Source: Marthasterias glacialis (lineage: Eukaryota > Echinodermata > Asteroidea > Forcipulatida > Asteriidae). Taken from it: 64,000 bases of DNA. The stretch lies in NCBI GenBank assembly GCA_911728455.2, contig OU452235.1, positions 6,244,157-6,308,156 on the forward strand. Direction: 5' to 3'. Both the position numbers and the translations under genes were made by a program. Shown here piece by piece: positions 34,571-47,525 of the stretch. The notes under the pieces were generated by a model that saw only the letters and a list, made by a program, of their open reading frames with translations, was not told where the DNA came from and made no database searches. Each line of letters opens with the position of its first letter. Positions within the stretch are counted from its first letter, which is position 1.

Positions 34571-36893
34571 CTCAAAGACATTAATGCAATGAGCAATACT
34601 GCCTTCACTCACGACAAATCCGTCGACCTCTTCGAACCACCCAAAATGGTTCGGAAAAATCTACAAAATAAACAGTCTTTATTTATTTATGTTTTCATTT
34701 ATTTATTTATTCTTTTTATTTTGATTATTATCTTTGGTAGGCCGCCAACACAAGAAACAAGGCCACTCTAGGTGAGGGCTACAAAGAAAAGAGAAAGAAA
34801 GCACAATAAACTAGGACAGGAGAAAACTGTATAGATCATGCTTGAGAAAGATTATAGCCCGCAGGGAAACATGACACAGGCTGAGAAACAAGGCAGAGAA
34901 TTCCACAGTGACAAGTATGTCGGAGTACATATTAGAATTGCATTTCTGAACCGTTACATTGTAAGGTTGGTTGAGGACAGAGAACAGTGTAGTGCGTACA
35001 AACGGTTGACGGAGACAACCGATGATGAACCATTGGAACACATCCCATGGTAATTGTTATATCTAAAAGCCATTATTCTGCCAATGAACCGCGCCATTTT
35101 GGTATTCGATAGGCTTCCTTTGGTAAGATCCACCTATCCGGCGGGGTCCCATATCCAACAAACAGTCGCCCTAACTGCAGTGGCCTGAGATATCTGGTTA
35201 GCTGTTTGAGAAGAATGTCTTGATTGGTCACACTCGGCGACCTTTAATCATTTAATGTTTAATGCGCAATTGTAAAAAGGTACTGATGAATTTACTTATG
35301 GAACCTATACTGGGGGGATTGGCAAACAGAAATACAGAAACAATGAAACAAAGAAATACAAAATTACAGAACTTTAGGAATACAACAAATAATGAGATGA
35401 CAAAAGAAAAATACATTTGCAAATTCCATCAGTTACCCTCATTTTAGTTCCTTTGCTTTTTGAGAAAAGAGTGCCATTTTGTCAACATTGTGTTCATATA
35501 TTGAAATACCTATAGTCATTTTGGACACGCATGCATCATTGCAATGATTGTATAAAGTACATTATGTATCTGGCCATTCACACTCCAAACCATAACTTTG
35601 TAACATGCCGTTGGATAGGAGCCGGGGGAGGGTGGGGGTCAGGAGCCGCTCCGATCCAAACCCAAAACCGTTTGTGTGCCCCGCGCTCAAAATTTCACTC
35701 AAACAGAACAACATCGCGTCAAGTTTTAAACTACAATTACCAAACCCATTCTAGAAAATGATGACTCCTGAGTGTCCCCTGCAAATTACACCATTACCCC
35801 ATATTATACAAACAACAACATTTCATACGCAAACATCCCGCTAGTACCTATAGAAGAGGGAGCGTGACGATACATGACGACTATGTAAGAGGGATTTCAA
35901 TGACGCTGATAATTCGCGACCAACCATGGTTAACAACTCGCTGCTGTATTGTATCTAGCACGGGGGGGGGGGGGGGTAGTTCCAAACAACGGCTGGTGAA
36001 TTACCTAGAATTTCGAACATATTTTATATGTTCTTATCAAATACAATGTTTGCCATAGTAAATTCCATGTTTCCTAGCACAGACAATCAGCATTATATTA
36101 TTTTGCAGAAATGATAAAGGTTGGGGGATTGAAGAGGGGATATCCCCAAAACACTCCTAGTGAACTGGTGTGTAGCAACGATACATTGTGTTGAGCAAGA
36201 ACGGGACATGGTATTATGCTGTGAGTGCATCTACAGTCGATGATCAACCCGCCAACTGTCTAACCATTAAATATCACATTTTATTATTTTTGAACGATAC
36301 ATTAGAACCAGCCTGCAGTATGATAGCATATGGTGAATGCCACTATTCAGTACACGGTCAACCCTCCTACTACCTGGCCACTCAATCTCATCCATTCTGA
36401 TTTTAATTGTTAGATGAGTTATGCTATTCTGTAATATGATATCATGTGGTGATTGTGTCAATAAAGTTCACAGTCAACCGTCCTTCTGCATGTCCGTTGA
36501 ATATCACCCAGTGTTGATTTAAATTATAAATAAACTATAATGCTAGTCAGTAATAATGTATAATGTGTATATACTAGCCTAGCTGTTTACTGAAATCATG
36601 AGGTTAATGCATCTAAACAGTTCTGCACACGTGTGCCAACATAAAACCTGAGCAGTTTAAGCTAATCAACGCACATAAGTATGTAGAACGATAGGGGTAT
36701 AGTTAAATGGTTACGGCTTTACGCTGGCAACACTTGATTTAGGTCTTTGTACCGGCAGCTGAAACTATAATTCATATAAAATACGGTAGTTACTTTTACC
36801 GGGCAACCTACGGTAGTTACTTATACCGGGCAACCTTATTTTTATTTGCAGTAATTATTTTGTCCTACAGCGGTAAAGAAAGCATTGACTCAC

Positions 36894-36976
36894 CTGGATC
36901 CCCCTTGTAATTGAAGTCCCAATTCATAGCTTTCTGGAGAAACCCATGTCTTGAAGACGCCGGACTGTCTCTTCAC
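36894..36976 (-). pseudogene. UBA-domain-like exon relic, copy 3
   Basis: Same shortened form as 20919-21001, with GTGAGT donor (plus-strand 36888-36893) and CCTAG acceptor. It reads ETVRRLQDMGFSRKL and then a stop. Confidence 0.45.
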
Positions 36977-37650
36977 CTAGGCTATCCCCGGCTCTGATGA
37001 TGAAGAGAACATACAACAGTTCCAGTAAGTTTATCTCAGGCAATCTGCTAGTCAAATCAAGAAGTGATAAACAGTTAGCATATCACTGCGGGGGCTGTAA
37101 GTTCCACCTTGTTTGACTGGCTTGCACTGGATAGAGTATAGTGAGGTCAACTGCACGGATGGACCAGTGTTGTAATCAACACCGGCCATACGAGTCCGAG
37201 GTCAAAACCAAGACGGAGACATTGACCGACGATACTAGTACGGATCCCTTGTATTTGGGCCGCAATCGCATTTCTGTAAAAGTGTTGTAAGATACAAAGT
37301 AAAAACAAATGGGGGGGGGGGGCGCTGATTTTACCCTGCCCCTCACCCAGTCCAACCCCTCCAACTAAAAAAATAAAATAAAAAAATAAAACAAAAAAAG
37401 ATACCCAATTTAAACACTCAGTGAAATATAACACTTGATTTCAGTGCCTGGCCATGAGATTGCCTGGCCATGACATCCTACATTGCGAGTTGTATCATCA
37501 TGATTAAACTTGGTGAAATTTACATATCTAGCAATATCTTTTAAATTGGCCAATAATTTAGGAAAAAATACGGAGGGGGCCACAATGAGCAAAACAACAA
37601 AACTGATTTCTTCTTAATAATATATCCAAAAATGTTAGCCCTTGGCTGTG
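36977..37650. repeat. Unit spacer, copy 3
   Basis: Matches 21002-21960. It contains a GACC-type degenerate repeat (37185-37225), a G run at 37311-37322, and a short reverse MITE-like remnant at about 37500-37585 (GGTGAAATTTACAT, AAAATACGGAGGGGG). No gene is seen. Confidence 0.45.
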
Positions 37651-37662
37651 TTAACCCTATCA

Positions 37663-40208
37663 AGTAGAGGAAAGAAAGCTGGACTGAAACATAAACAAAA
37701 ACTACTAACACGAGCCAACCAATACTGCAACGGTCTTTCCCTGTTTTCACTGAACTGTCAATCGGTTAAGAGCAAATCCACCCATGGAATTATTTCTGAC
37801 ATTGTAGTTGAACATGACATAGACATATTTGCCCTCACCGAGACCTGGCTTGCTGATGATGGAAGTGATGAATTTTACATCAAATCACTGACACCTGAGG
37901 GTTATGACCTTTTTAATGTCCCACGTGGAGGCGGCGACCCGCATGGAGGGATCGCTGTACTTTATAAAAAAAGGCACCAAAGTCGTGTACACAACACCAA
38001 TTCAAAGCAGCCCGAGTGATAGGACTATCAAGAGTTTTGAGCACTGTGAAATTGTGTTCTCCTCAGGATCTAAGTGTTTCACACTTGTGGTAATCTACAG
38101 ACCTCCACCTTCTGTCAAAAATCAACTGACTACGGCAATGTTCTTTGAAGAATTTTCAGAAGTCATGCAAGATTTCACTGTTGCTAAAGGGGATTTGGTT
38201 ATCGTTGGCGACCTAAACCTCCATTTGGACGATCACCTCGACCACAACACACAACGCTTCAACGACTTAACATAATCTTCTGGTTTTGTGCAATCTGTTG
38301 TTGGCCCTACCGTTAGTCGCGGACATATGCTCGACGTTGTGATATCCCGGGACTCTGACTCTCTAGTCAAGAACATCCGTATCCTGGATCAAATTTCCGA
38401 CCATAGACTCATTGCTTGCTATCTTGATATTGCTAACCCACTACCAGTTATAAAGACCATTACATCCAGGAAGTTCAGATCTCTTAATGTACAGTCCTTC
38501 CAAGATGATCTTATGACCGCAGAGCTCATGGCGTCTCCTGCCTGTTTGCGACGCTGTAGAGCAGTACAACACTGTTCTCACCAACCTGTTAGACAAATAT
38601 GCACCTGCATCAACTAGGTGCCAGTACGTCCCAAGCAACCCTGGTACTCTGATTCTCTGCATCTGGCTAAACGTAATCGCAGAAAAGCTGAAAGAAATTG
38701 GCTACTTACTCGATCTAACGATGACTTTTGTCATTACAAGGCAGTCAAGAATAACTACAACCAGCTACTCTACAAATCCAAATGTAGCTTCTTCGATGTC
38801 AAGATTATCAACTGTGGTAACGACTCCAAGCAGCTATTTGGCATCATCAATGACATCCTTCATAAGGAGAAGCCATCTAAGCTCCCAGATCATGTCTGTC
38901 CTCAGGAATTGGCAGAACGATTCTCATCATTCTTCAGTGCCAAAATTCAGTCTATCAGAGACGGCCTCTCTTCTGCTGCATCTGTTGCAGTTCCACGATC
39001 CAGATTAGGCTCGTCCTTGGATTCCTTCACAACAACTTGTGACGAAGAGGTAAGTGAGATTATCTCAAAGTCACCTAGCCTATCTTGTGTTCTAGACCCA
39101 ATACCATCTTGGCTGGTTAAGCAGTTTCTGGACAATATTCTACCTACCATCAGTAGTATTGTCAACGCATCCCTCAAATCAGGAGTAGTTCCATCTTGTC
39201 TTAAATCTACAGTTATCACACCGTTGCTGAAGAAACCAAGTTTGGATCCCAATACACTTAAGAACTACCGCCCTGTCAGCAACCTGACCTTCGTATCCAA
39301 AGGACTTGAACGAGTTGTCGCCAGACAGCTGACCAACTACATGAGTGATCACCATCTTCATGAGCCCATGCAGTCTGCATATAAGCGCTTTCACAGCACC
39401 GAAACAGCACTCCTTCGGGTTCATAACGACATCATGTGGACCATGGAAAAGCAAGGTATCACCATTTTAGTTCTGCTCGACCTCAGTGCCGCTTTTGACA
39501 CGATCGACCACAATGTGTTACTAGTGTCCGCACAAGTTTCAAGCATCATCAAGACTGCCAACTTCTATCTCACTAACATCGGCAGGGCCCGCAGACTACT
39601 GACTGTCGACGCAACCAAGCTTGCAGTACACACTTTGGTCACTTCAAGACTTGACTACTGCAACAGTCTCCTGATTGGAATCAGCCAAAAACTCAAAAGG
39701 AGGCTAAGTAACGTGCAACGAACAGCTGTCAGACTCATCACAAAGAAACGCAAGTTCGACTCTATCACCCCGGAACTCATCAAACTACACTGGCTCCCAA
39801 TCCCACAAAGGATCAACTTCAAGGTCATCGTTCTCATGTTCAAGGCCTTACATCAACAAGCCCCTCATTACATCATGGACATTCTGCAAGTTGGTACTGA
39901 ATGGAGACTCCTTCGGTCAAACAGCTCCTGTTCACCATACTTTGTAGTACCAAGAACAAGTCACATCACTTTTGCTGATAGAGCCTTCTCGGTATATGGA
40001 CCCAAACTCTGGAATAAACTTCCCAATCACATCAGGGAAACAACATCATTCAACACATTCAAGGAACTCCTGAAAGCCCACTTGTTTCAGGAGGCCTACC
40101 ACCAATGACTTTATAAATACTTTTTTTTTCTTCTGTGCCTCAGCGCCTTTGAGCAAACTTTTGATATAGGCGCTATACAAATAACGTTTGATTGATTGAT
40201 TGATTGAT
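37663..40208 (+). mobile_element. CR1/L2-type LINE, 5-prime truncated and decayed
   Basis: The element encodes an ORF2 relic. An apurinic endonuclease part shows LFSLNCQSVKSK, ALTETWLADD, GGIAVLYKK, VIVGDLNLHLDD, GHMLDVVISR and SDHRLIACYLD. The RT part begins LKNYRPVSNLTFVSKGLERV and reaches LLDLSAAFDTIDH, then jumps to a C-terminal part with SRLDYCNSLLIGI and LHWLPIPQRINFK. The catalytic YADD region is missing. There is a frameshift near the A run at about 37967 and in-frame stops at 38273 and 38615. The 3-prime end has GGCGCTATACAAATAACG and a (TGAT)n tail, as in L2-like elements. No ORF1 is present. TATCA on both sides may be the target duplication. It cannot move on its own. Confidence 0.85.
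38618..40108 (+). pseudogene. LINE ORF2 reverse transcriptase relic
   Basis: A 496-codon open stretch holding the linker, RT fingers and C-terminal domain. It joins TIDHNVLL directly to VSAQVSSIIKTANF, so roughly 200 residues of palm with the catalytic aspartates are deleted in frame. It is downstream of a stop at 38615 in the same frame. Confidence 0.8.
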
Positions 40209-41130
40209 ATCAGGACCGGGGGGGGGGGGGGGGCACAATCACCATCCCCCCCCCCCCGTAACTTTTTAACACTTAGTCTGATTACTGCAAAATATTTTGA
40301 ATTTCCTAAAATATGTCTAGGATCATATTGGCAAAACATAATTGATACCGGGAGTAAGCTGTTGCCATGGCAACTATTTGTTTGACCTTGGGTCACACGA
40401 TTTTACTGTTTTTTGTGATTTTTAAGACTTTTTGACATGATTTCCACTTATTTTAGTTTTTTTGCCAGAAAAGTGATAGTGGTGAGTCACCTGATAGTCT
40501 GAAATGGTTTTGGGGATTCAAAATGGCCGCCATTTTTGGCGGCCATCTTGGTTTTGTGTCTTCAGCCTGTAATTAGGGGGTCAAATTATATCAAGTTTTT
40601 TAACAATGGAACATTTTCAACCTGCTAATGTATTACTTTTCAGACCCCCAAAATTTTCAGATTTGTCAATCAAGCCTTATTATTTCTCCCTGGGCCCTTG
40701 GCGGCGGCCATTTTGATTGTGAAGTGAAAAAAACGCAAAAAAACATTTTTTTTCCCGAAAAAGAGATAAATTAATGAATTATCATGCCCCCTGAAGATAA
40801 CTCCAGTGACTAAATTAGGTTCAAATTATATTTATCTTGTTAAAATCTACAAGTTTGCCAAGTTTCAAAACATTCGGACAAAAAATACAGAAGTTATGGC
40901 AAAAACACGATTTTTGACCAAAAAATGGGCAATAAAACAGTCAAAAACGCCCTTTAGTGACCATTTTTTTTATATTTTGTAACGTCATCATGTAGAACTC
41001 GGTGAAATGAACGTTTGTTGCAAGTTTCATCAAAATCGGTTGAGCACTTTGGAAAATACGGGGGGGGGGGCACTATGTGCCCCTCCCCGGTCCCCGTACA
41101 ACCCGAAAAAGACGGTCCTGATAGGGTTAA

Positions 41131-41712
41131 ATGACATCTAAGACAATAACAGACTTGCCTTTGCAAATAATATATTGTTTTTGTTATCAATCAAATCAAA
41201 CTTTGTAAAGAAATCCCTCGATGTAGACGTGTTGTGTAGTGCGTACGATATACAGATGTGAGGGAATTCCCCCTTTGCATGCATTGTTAATAGAGGGCGC
41301 TCCTTTTCACTTTCTGAGTTGAGGTTTTCTGATGACCAGGCCGGAGAAAGTGATCGTTTTTCAGAACTAAGGTGATCTTGCGGGATTTTTGTGCTATTTT
41401 ATTTTCATTGCCAACTGGTCATTCTATCATCTCATGAAGAAATAATTGCAAAATACCCCTGCCGTTGGTGGCCGATTGACAAAATGTGCAACGTTTCAAT
41501 TTTATTTTATTTTTCTTCATTTTTCGATAAATAGCATTTCTTTCTACACTTCTTTAAAACTGACCTTTTGCCATAGGTTTTGAAATAAATTATACATCAA
41601 ATGAAAGAGTAATTAATTGGCTTCAAGGGAAATAGGTTATTAAAAAATAAACAAAGCAAGGCTCTGGAACAGCAGCTTTTTTTATAAAAAGTTGGAAAGA
41701 AATGTCATGGTC
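41131..41712. other. Spacer, no gene seen
   Basis: AT-rich sequence with no counterpart recognised elsewhere in the window and no convincing open frame. Confidence 0.4.
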
Positions 41713-41716
41713 TTAA

Positions 41717-42664
41717 CCCTATTAGGACCTGGGGGCGCAGAATGTGCCCCCCTCCCCCAACCGATTGTTTTGCCCCATAACTTTTTAACGCTTACTGCTA
41801 TCACCGCGAAATTTTCTGACTTTTCCCAAAATATATCTGCAATCATAAGGGCAAAAAAAAAATGATACCGGGGGTTAGCTGTTGCCATGGCAACCATTTT
41901 TTTTACCTTGGGTTACAAAATTTTACTGTTTTTTAGTGATTTTTTTTAACAAATTGTTGATATCTTTGCCAGAAAAGTGATTGTGATGAGTCACGTGATA
42001 GTCTGACACAGAAATGGTTTTGGGAAATCAAAAATGGCCGCCATTTTCGGCGGCCATTTTGGATTTTGCGTTTTCAGCCTGTAATTATAGGAGTCAAATT
42101 ATATCAATATTTGTAACAGAAGAATATTTTCAACATGCTAATTTCTTACTTTGCAGACCCAAAAAATATTTGGATTCGTGAACCAAACCTTATTCTCCCT
42201 CTGGCCCTTTGCGGCGGCCATTTTGATTTTCAAGTGAAAAAAAAACCGCAAAATATCAAATTAATGGATTATAACGCACCCAAAGGTGACTCCAGTGACC
42301 AAATAAGGTTCAAATTATATTGATCCTGTAAAAATATACCAGGTTGCCAAGTTTCAAAATAATCTGACGAAAAATACAGAAGTTAAGGGGAAACACGTTT
42401 TTTGACCAAAAATGGGCAAATAAAACAGTCAAAAACGCCCTCTTATGACGATTTTGGGAATCTTTTTGACGTCATCATGTAGCACTCGGTGAAATGAACA
42501 TTTTGTGGAAAGTTTAATCAAAATCGGTTGAACATTTTGGAAATACGGAGAGGGGGCACTATGTGCCACCCCCCCCCCCCCCCCCTCCGGTCCCCGTACA
42601 TAAAAAAAAAAAAAAAATACTAATAATAAAATAAAAATAAAAATAAAAAAAGGTACTGATAGGG
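41717..42664 (-). mobile_element. piggyBac-like MITE, full-length
   Basis: TTAA (41713-41716), then CCCTATTAGGACC; the right end is GTACTGATAGGG with TTAA (42665-42668). The core palindrome ATGGCCGCCATTTTCGGCGGCCAT is present near 42033. A simple A/T-rich expansion sits just inside the right end (42601-42652). Confidence 0.85.
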
Positions 42665-42679
42665 TTAAACCACTGTGCA

Positions 42680-43500
42680 TTCCATGTGAATGGTTTAATT
42701 ATAAAAACAACTTGCACTTTAACTCTTGATTTGAAAACCTTACACAATGACGTCATGAGCGGAAATGGAAGGATGCTGGTCTGGTACTCAGGAAGCAATC
42801 AAAAAGCACAACGTCGTAAGGCGGATATACATGTAAACAGACACACGACGGCCATGTTATGATAGTATGGCACAATGGACCCTCATTCAAAACACACACA
42901 GCCTCATTCAAACCAGTGATAGGGTAAAGTCACTTCCATCAATCGGTGGTCTATGTATGATTGACAGCTCATCGATTGTCAATCAAAACCCGATGTGGTT
43001 TTCTGGTCCCTGGAATGGAAGTACAGCAGTATTTAAAACGAGCTGTGTCAGATGTAATGCTCATAACAACTTTGCATGTCATCGGCGAGAGGAACCAAGA
43101 AGGCTCAACTGAAAGAACACAACACCAAGGTAAGTGTTTCTCGTTAAACTTGGTGCCGGTGTCCTAGGGGATTTTGTCCGTCGGTGAGTGTGTCCATCAT
43201 ACGGTAAATTAACAAGGGCTGAAGGCAGTGGACGAAATTTGACAAAACGTCTCCACAATTCGCCGTATGGGAACAGATTCACCGAGAGACGAAATCACCC
43301 ATGAAATTGTGACACCAGGCCCAGGCCAGGCTTCATGGGCTGGATATCATGTTGTTCTTAACTGCACTAGGTGTCTGTTTTTGTTCCTTTTTTACGGTAC
43401 CTTAGTCCGAGTCGGTTGCAGTATTCGCTGGAAAATATTCTGCTCTGCACAGCTGAAGTTGACCTGTGGTAATTAGAGTCTCAACTCCCACAATTCTTGG
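42680..43500 (+). repeat. Array block I, copy 3
   Basis: Closely matches 22690-23440 and 52770-53590. The donor context CACCAAGGTAAGTG is at about 43127. A related frame VSDVMLITTLHVIGER is kept. Confidence 0.55.
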
Positions 43501-46500
43501 CAAGTCTTAGTTTAAGTGAAACGTGACAGTACTGTTACTGTTGTACTGGTTGTTGTGCATTGTGTTGAATTTTGCTTCGCCCCTGTGAGCAAAGCTAATT
43601 CTACGATTTCCAAAATGTACCACTTATATGATTTGTGTAACGGCTTTGTTTTTATATCATTAACATGGCTTGTAGGCTATAGACCAAAATCTTTACGAGT
43701 CCTAGAAAATGAGTTTCGATTTAATTTTCGAGTGGCAACCTATAATTTGGTGACTATACTAATTTGATGGTGCTGAATCCAAATGTGGCTGTTCACACCA
43801 CGATCAGATTGCACATGGGGGCAAAGTTTGTCCATTTCTGGTCAAACACAGTATTTTTAGTATAATTTCCACATTGTTTAATCCAATGCTTTCAAATTGT
43901 CCAAATATAGTGGTCAATATACATCAATTATGTCACTCATTTGTAGCCATGGTCACCGCAAGGGGCAGTCTGACCCCCTTTTCGGGCAAAAATAACATTG
44001 TTTGATGTTTTATTCACCAACATTGTTGCTTGAGCAGTTTTTGTTAGTTTTTGACTGTCAACCTACAATTTGCTCATCGGTTTACTAATTTGATGATGCT
44101 GAATAGGAATTTTGTTGTTCTCAAGCTGAGATTGCACATGAATGCTTTTGTAGGGGCCTTTTTTTGCCCAGTTTTTGTCAAAAACAGTATTTTGTTTTAT
44201 AACACATAATATATTCACCGTTTCATCAATTTTGCACATAACTGTTTTGGTTGTTATACATCAATTAAGTCACTTAGTTGCAGTCATGGTCACTGCTATA
44301 TCATGGTAAAATACGGACACATATTCACGCATGCTTACATAGTTCGAAGTTTAGTTGGCCGTTACTTTTGTAAAATGCAATAAGACATTGTGGTTTAAAG
44401 GTCATAGTGAACTGCTAGTCTGGTTTCCAGACCTGGAAATCTCCGACTATTCTCAGTCGATTTTAGGGTCCGGTATCAACTAAATGTCACATGACAAAAA
44501 GGAGAAATTACTCCTTTTCCGAAATACCTGAAATGCTCCTAACTCGTTGTCGCCAACATTCGGACAGTTGATGGTCGGACATTTCTTTTTTTGATAAAAA
44601 TGCACAAATTGTGCAGACATATCCCATTATCGTTTTTTCTTTTCTTTTTCTTTTCTTCCAACAAATTCAACACTGTATTTGAATAAATTTGTAACGTTTT
44701 TACAAACTGAATTCCCAGGCTTTTTGGAAGTAAACAAAGCCCGTCACCAGTACTCCGTTTTTATCCAATGACGTCGTCCACCGTTGGTGACAAGTAATGA
44801 ATATTTATATATGTTACGTCATAATCTATGTTTAGCTTTCGTAGATTCCTGACATAATATTTTTAACTAGAGTCGTTACCGCAAAGTGTGTTTTGGTTCA
44901 TAGAGGATTAACCCCAAAACAGGTTTAGAAAGTGTTAACAGAAAGGCGTTGAAAAAGCTAAAGACAATGATGGTTGTTTTTACAGTGTAATTATAGGAAG
45001 ATCAGTTAATGATCAAACTCAAATGAATTTGAAATTATTACTCATCATTATTTAATTGGGTAATTTCCCTAACCACATTACTAGGCCCGGGCCCACTACC
45101 CTGGGGCCCACTACCCCCGGTTCACACAATGTGCGGTGCTGACACCGGGGCGCCTTACCCAAATCCAGGGTAATCTTACCGCTTTTTTGTTTCCCCTATA
45201 GCCGGATGCGTCTCTGACTTCTGCTCAGGCCCAATATTTCCCTGAAGTAAAACAATGAATTAATTGGCATTAATTGGAAGATGTAATAAAAATGGACCAG
45301 GCACCTAATCATGCCCTTCTTAGACTCTCCAGACAGCTCCCCTGTTTTAAAGATGGTTATGCCTATAATTATGAGTAGAACAGGAACCTTTAGAGTAAAT
45401 CAGCAAAACGGAGTTCTCTTTATACTATTCTAAGTATTTTGCAAACAAATCAAGGGAAACGGGCCAAGAATCGCCTCATTGAACCACAGAGCATCTACAG
45501 TCCGGGACAAAATTCGTTTGGATAATTCGTATGTTGAGCACTTTGATGTCTATCAGCAAACCAATCATTGATCACTTCTGATTGCAGTTTCTAGAGCACT
45601 TGTCGCATCTGGACCACGTAAAAACCAAAACATTTGTGACCTTAATTGCTTTCCTGAACAAAATTCGTGCGGACACCCACGTAACCCCAGTATTCACTGT
45701 CGAGCACTTTTACGACATGAGGAGTGGTTTTGGGGAGTCGACACCGTCTTCCCGTTCTGACTCAAAAATTATAATAGTATAACAAAAACATATTTTGTTA
45801 TTGGGTGCAATTACAGACAAAACCCTGCCCCCCCCCCCCCCTTGCAACAAATCTGGGCTCTGCTGCTGGTACAACCATGTTGTTGTGGTTATTCCTCTAT
45901 TTGTGCACAGTCACACGTACGCAATGCACAATTGTGGGAATTATTCTGAGGTATTTAGCCAATGCGTGGACTGCTTGTGCTGGTGGAATGGGCAACGACA
46001 AACACTGTCGCCTGATTATTAATAGTCCGTGCTTGAAGTGATAATTGTGGGAAAGACACATTTTGCAGATAGGACTTCCACAAATGTCTAATAGTATGAC
46101 CCCAACAACATTATACACTCAATGGCTGTGTCTATGTTTTGCTGAGGGGACGAGGGTGTAGTAAACACTTCGCAATGAAGACTTGCCATTATTGTGGTTT
46201 TTGGCAAGGTTACATAATGCACCAATAAGTATTTACAGTCACTTCCATACTGTCAATTTATAATATCGTGCATGACAATAACAACAATCACAAAGGAAAA
46301 GACGGGGTAGGGCCAACTGTGTCAAAAAGGGACATTGTTCGTCCTGTGTGAACTCTTGGTCTTCGATTACCATTCGCGCTGTCAGTGTGGAGACAAAGTG
46401 TATTTTCCTGACAAATACAGGATTTCAAGAGTGTGCTGTTCTTCCAAAACGTAACATGTGGAATACTGTATCCAATGTTTACTAAAATTAAGAGTTTTTT

Positions 46501-46560
46501 TTAATGCATACATGATTTAGCAACGGTTGACCATGGTAAACCGTTAAGTTTAAGAATATG
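43501..46560. repeat. Array block J, copy 3, with an inserted repeat
   Basis: Aligned in pieces to 8571-10400 and 23441-25780. About 43735-44310 is an extra segment with an internal direct repeat of about 320 bp: CAACCTATAATTTGGT...ACTAATTTGATGGTGCTGAAT and CAACCTACAATTTGCT...ACTAATTTGATGATGCTGAAT. No supported gene. Confidence 0.5.
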
Positions 46561-46814
46561 AGGTGCGTTTTGAACTGGGGTCCATGTAGGTGAAAGGCAG
46601 GGAAAGAAACCACTGATCCAACATGTCTAAGTGCAAGCATAAAAATATAGCCTCACATATTTATCAAGCTCTGGTTCTGAACTGGTAAAATACATCAACG
46701 TTCTAGAGGGCACATTTCTGGCATTAGACACAGTTGCAAAGCAGAAATTGTTGTTAAACTAAATAATATTCTCAGCCAAGAATGTTCTAAGTAATAATAC
46801 TTTTCGTCATATAA

Positions 46815-47420
46815 ATGCAGTAAACATTCATTAAATATGTCGTTGAGAGTACTCACCAGATGTTGCAGCCTCTGTCAGCCCATGCCTCGATGGTCAACAT
46901 AGACATGATGAAGGGGACATGCCATAAATAAGCGTAAGCTCAGTGTATACAGCAAAGAGCTCACAGAACGATATTTTGACTGCAATGCTGACTCTGAAAG
47001 TGACCACTCAATCCAAGCTTCGCATCATCGCCCTCTGATGAAAGAAAAACGTATTTTAAAACCAAAGCACCATACACAGTTGCTGCGTGCCACAAGTCAC
47101 CAAATCAAGCAACGCAGTCAGCTGCAAAGCTCGTGAGGGCAATATCCACAATGTCAAAAGCGGGCGCTATTTATGTAGCTATCATGAACGTGCCTGGCAG
47201 CGCAACTCGCGGTCTGGTTGGTCACTTAAAAGCGAAGTGTGTGTCACAACGAGTTCCGCCTCGTGTTGTCAGTTGTCCTCTTTCATTATCTGAACATTGT
47301 GGAACGCCAAGAAACAGTATTTTGTGCAAACAACGTGTAATGAGGCAGAACAAAGGACATAGTAGCCAAGTCTTAATTTTGATTTGTTTGATTTAACTAG
47401 TCCACCTTACGTTTGTAAAC
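46815..47420. repeat. Array block K, copy 3
   Basis: Contains the exon candidate and its upstream sequence in the same order as 11865-12480. A plus-strand frame at 47133-47396 has a partial counterpart at 12216-12401, but its conservation follows the DNA similarity and gives no evidence of selection. Confidence 0.5.
46857..46906 (-). other. Candidate first exon, copy 3 (shortened, open)
   Basis: Minus-strand MSMLTIEAWADRGCNI followed by a GTGAGT donor (plus-strand 46851-46856). It lacks 15 bases (5 codons) relative to 2088-2152 but stays in frame, which hints at coding constraint. Family unknown. Confidence 0.35.
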
Positions 47421-47525
47421 TTCAATTTTTAACCACAAAATGCAACGTTTAACTGTACCCTTCTTAGGCGGAAAACGAGTTTTATGTTAAAAATCAAGTT
47501 CCTGTAATGTCTGATATTCCATTAA

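Larger units (their letters stand above)
33288..36885. repeat. Block H, copy 3
   Basis: Matches 18006-20870 from the CTTGTTACAAATCGACTAATGG segment onward and adds sequence lost or absent there (34810-35060, 35060-35270). It includes the shortened MITE relative at 33888-34408 and the SINE fragment at 34413-34570. A 76-codon frame at 34811-35041 (minus) is not supported by the sister unit. Confidence 0.55.
37655..41126 (-). mobile_element. piggyBac-like MITE interrupted by a LINE
   Basis: TTAA (37651-37654) and CCCTATCA (37655-37662) begin the element. After the LINE it resumes at about 40209 with ATCAGGACCGGG and ends CCTGATAGGG at 41126 followed by TTAA (41127-41130). The MITE sequence totals about 925 bases, full length. 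Its core holds ATGGCCGCC/GGCGGCCAT near 40523-40550. Confidence 0.85.

Noticed and set aside
34811-35041. Minus-strand 76-codon frame in block H
   Set aside because: No family resemblance, and the sister block in unit 2 does not keep it.
47133-47396. 87-codon plus-strand frame conserved with 12216-12401
   Set aside because: Similarity follows whole-block DNA duplication, the frames diverge by indels, and no domain is recognised.
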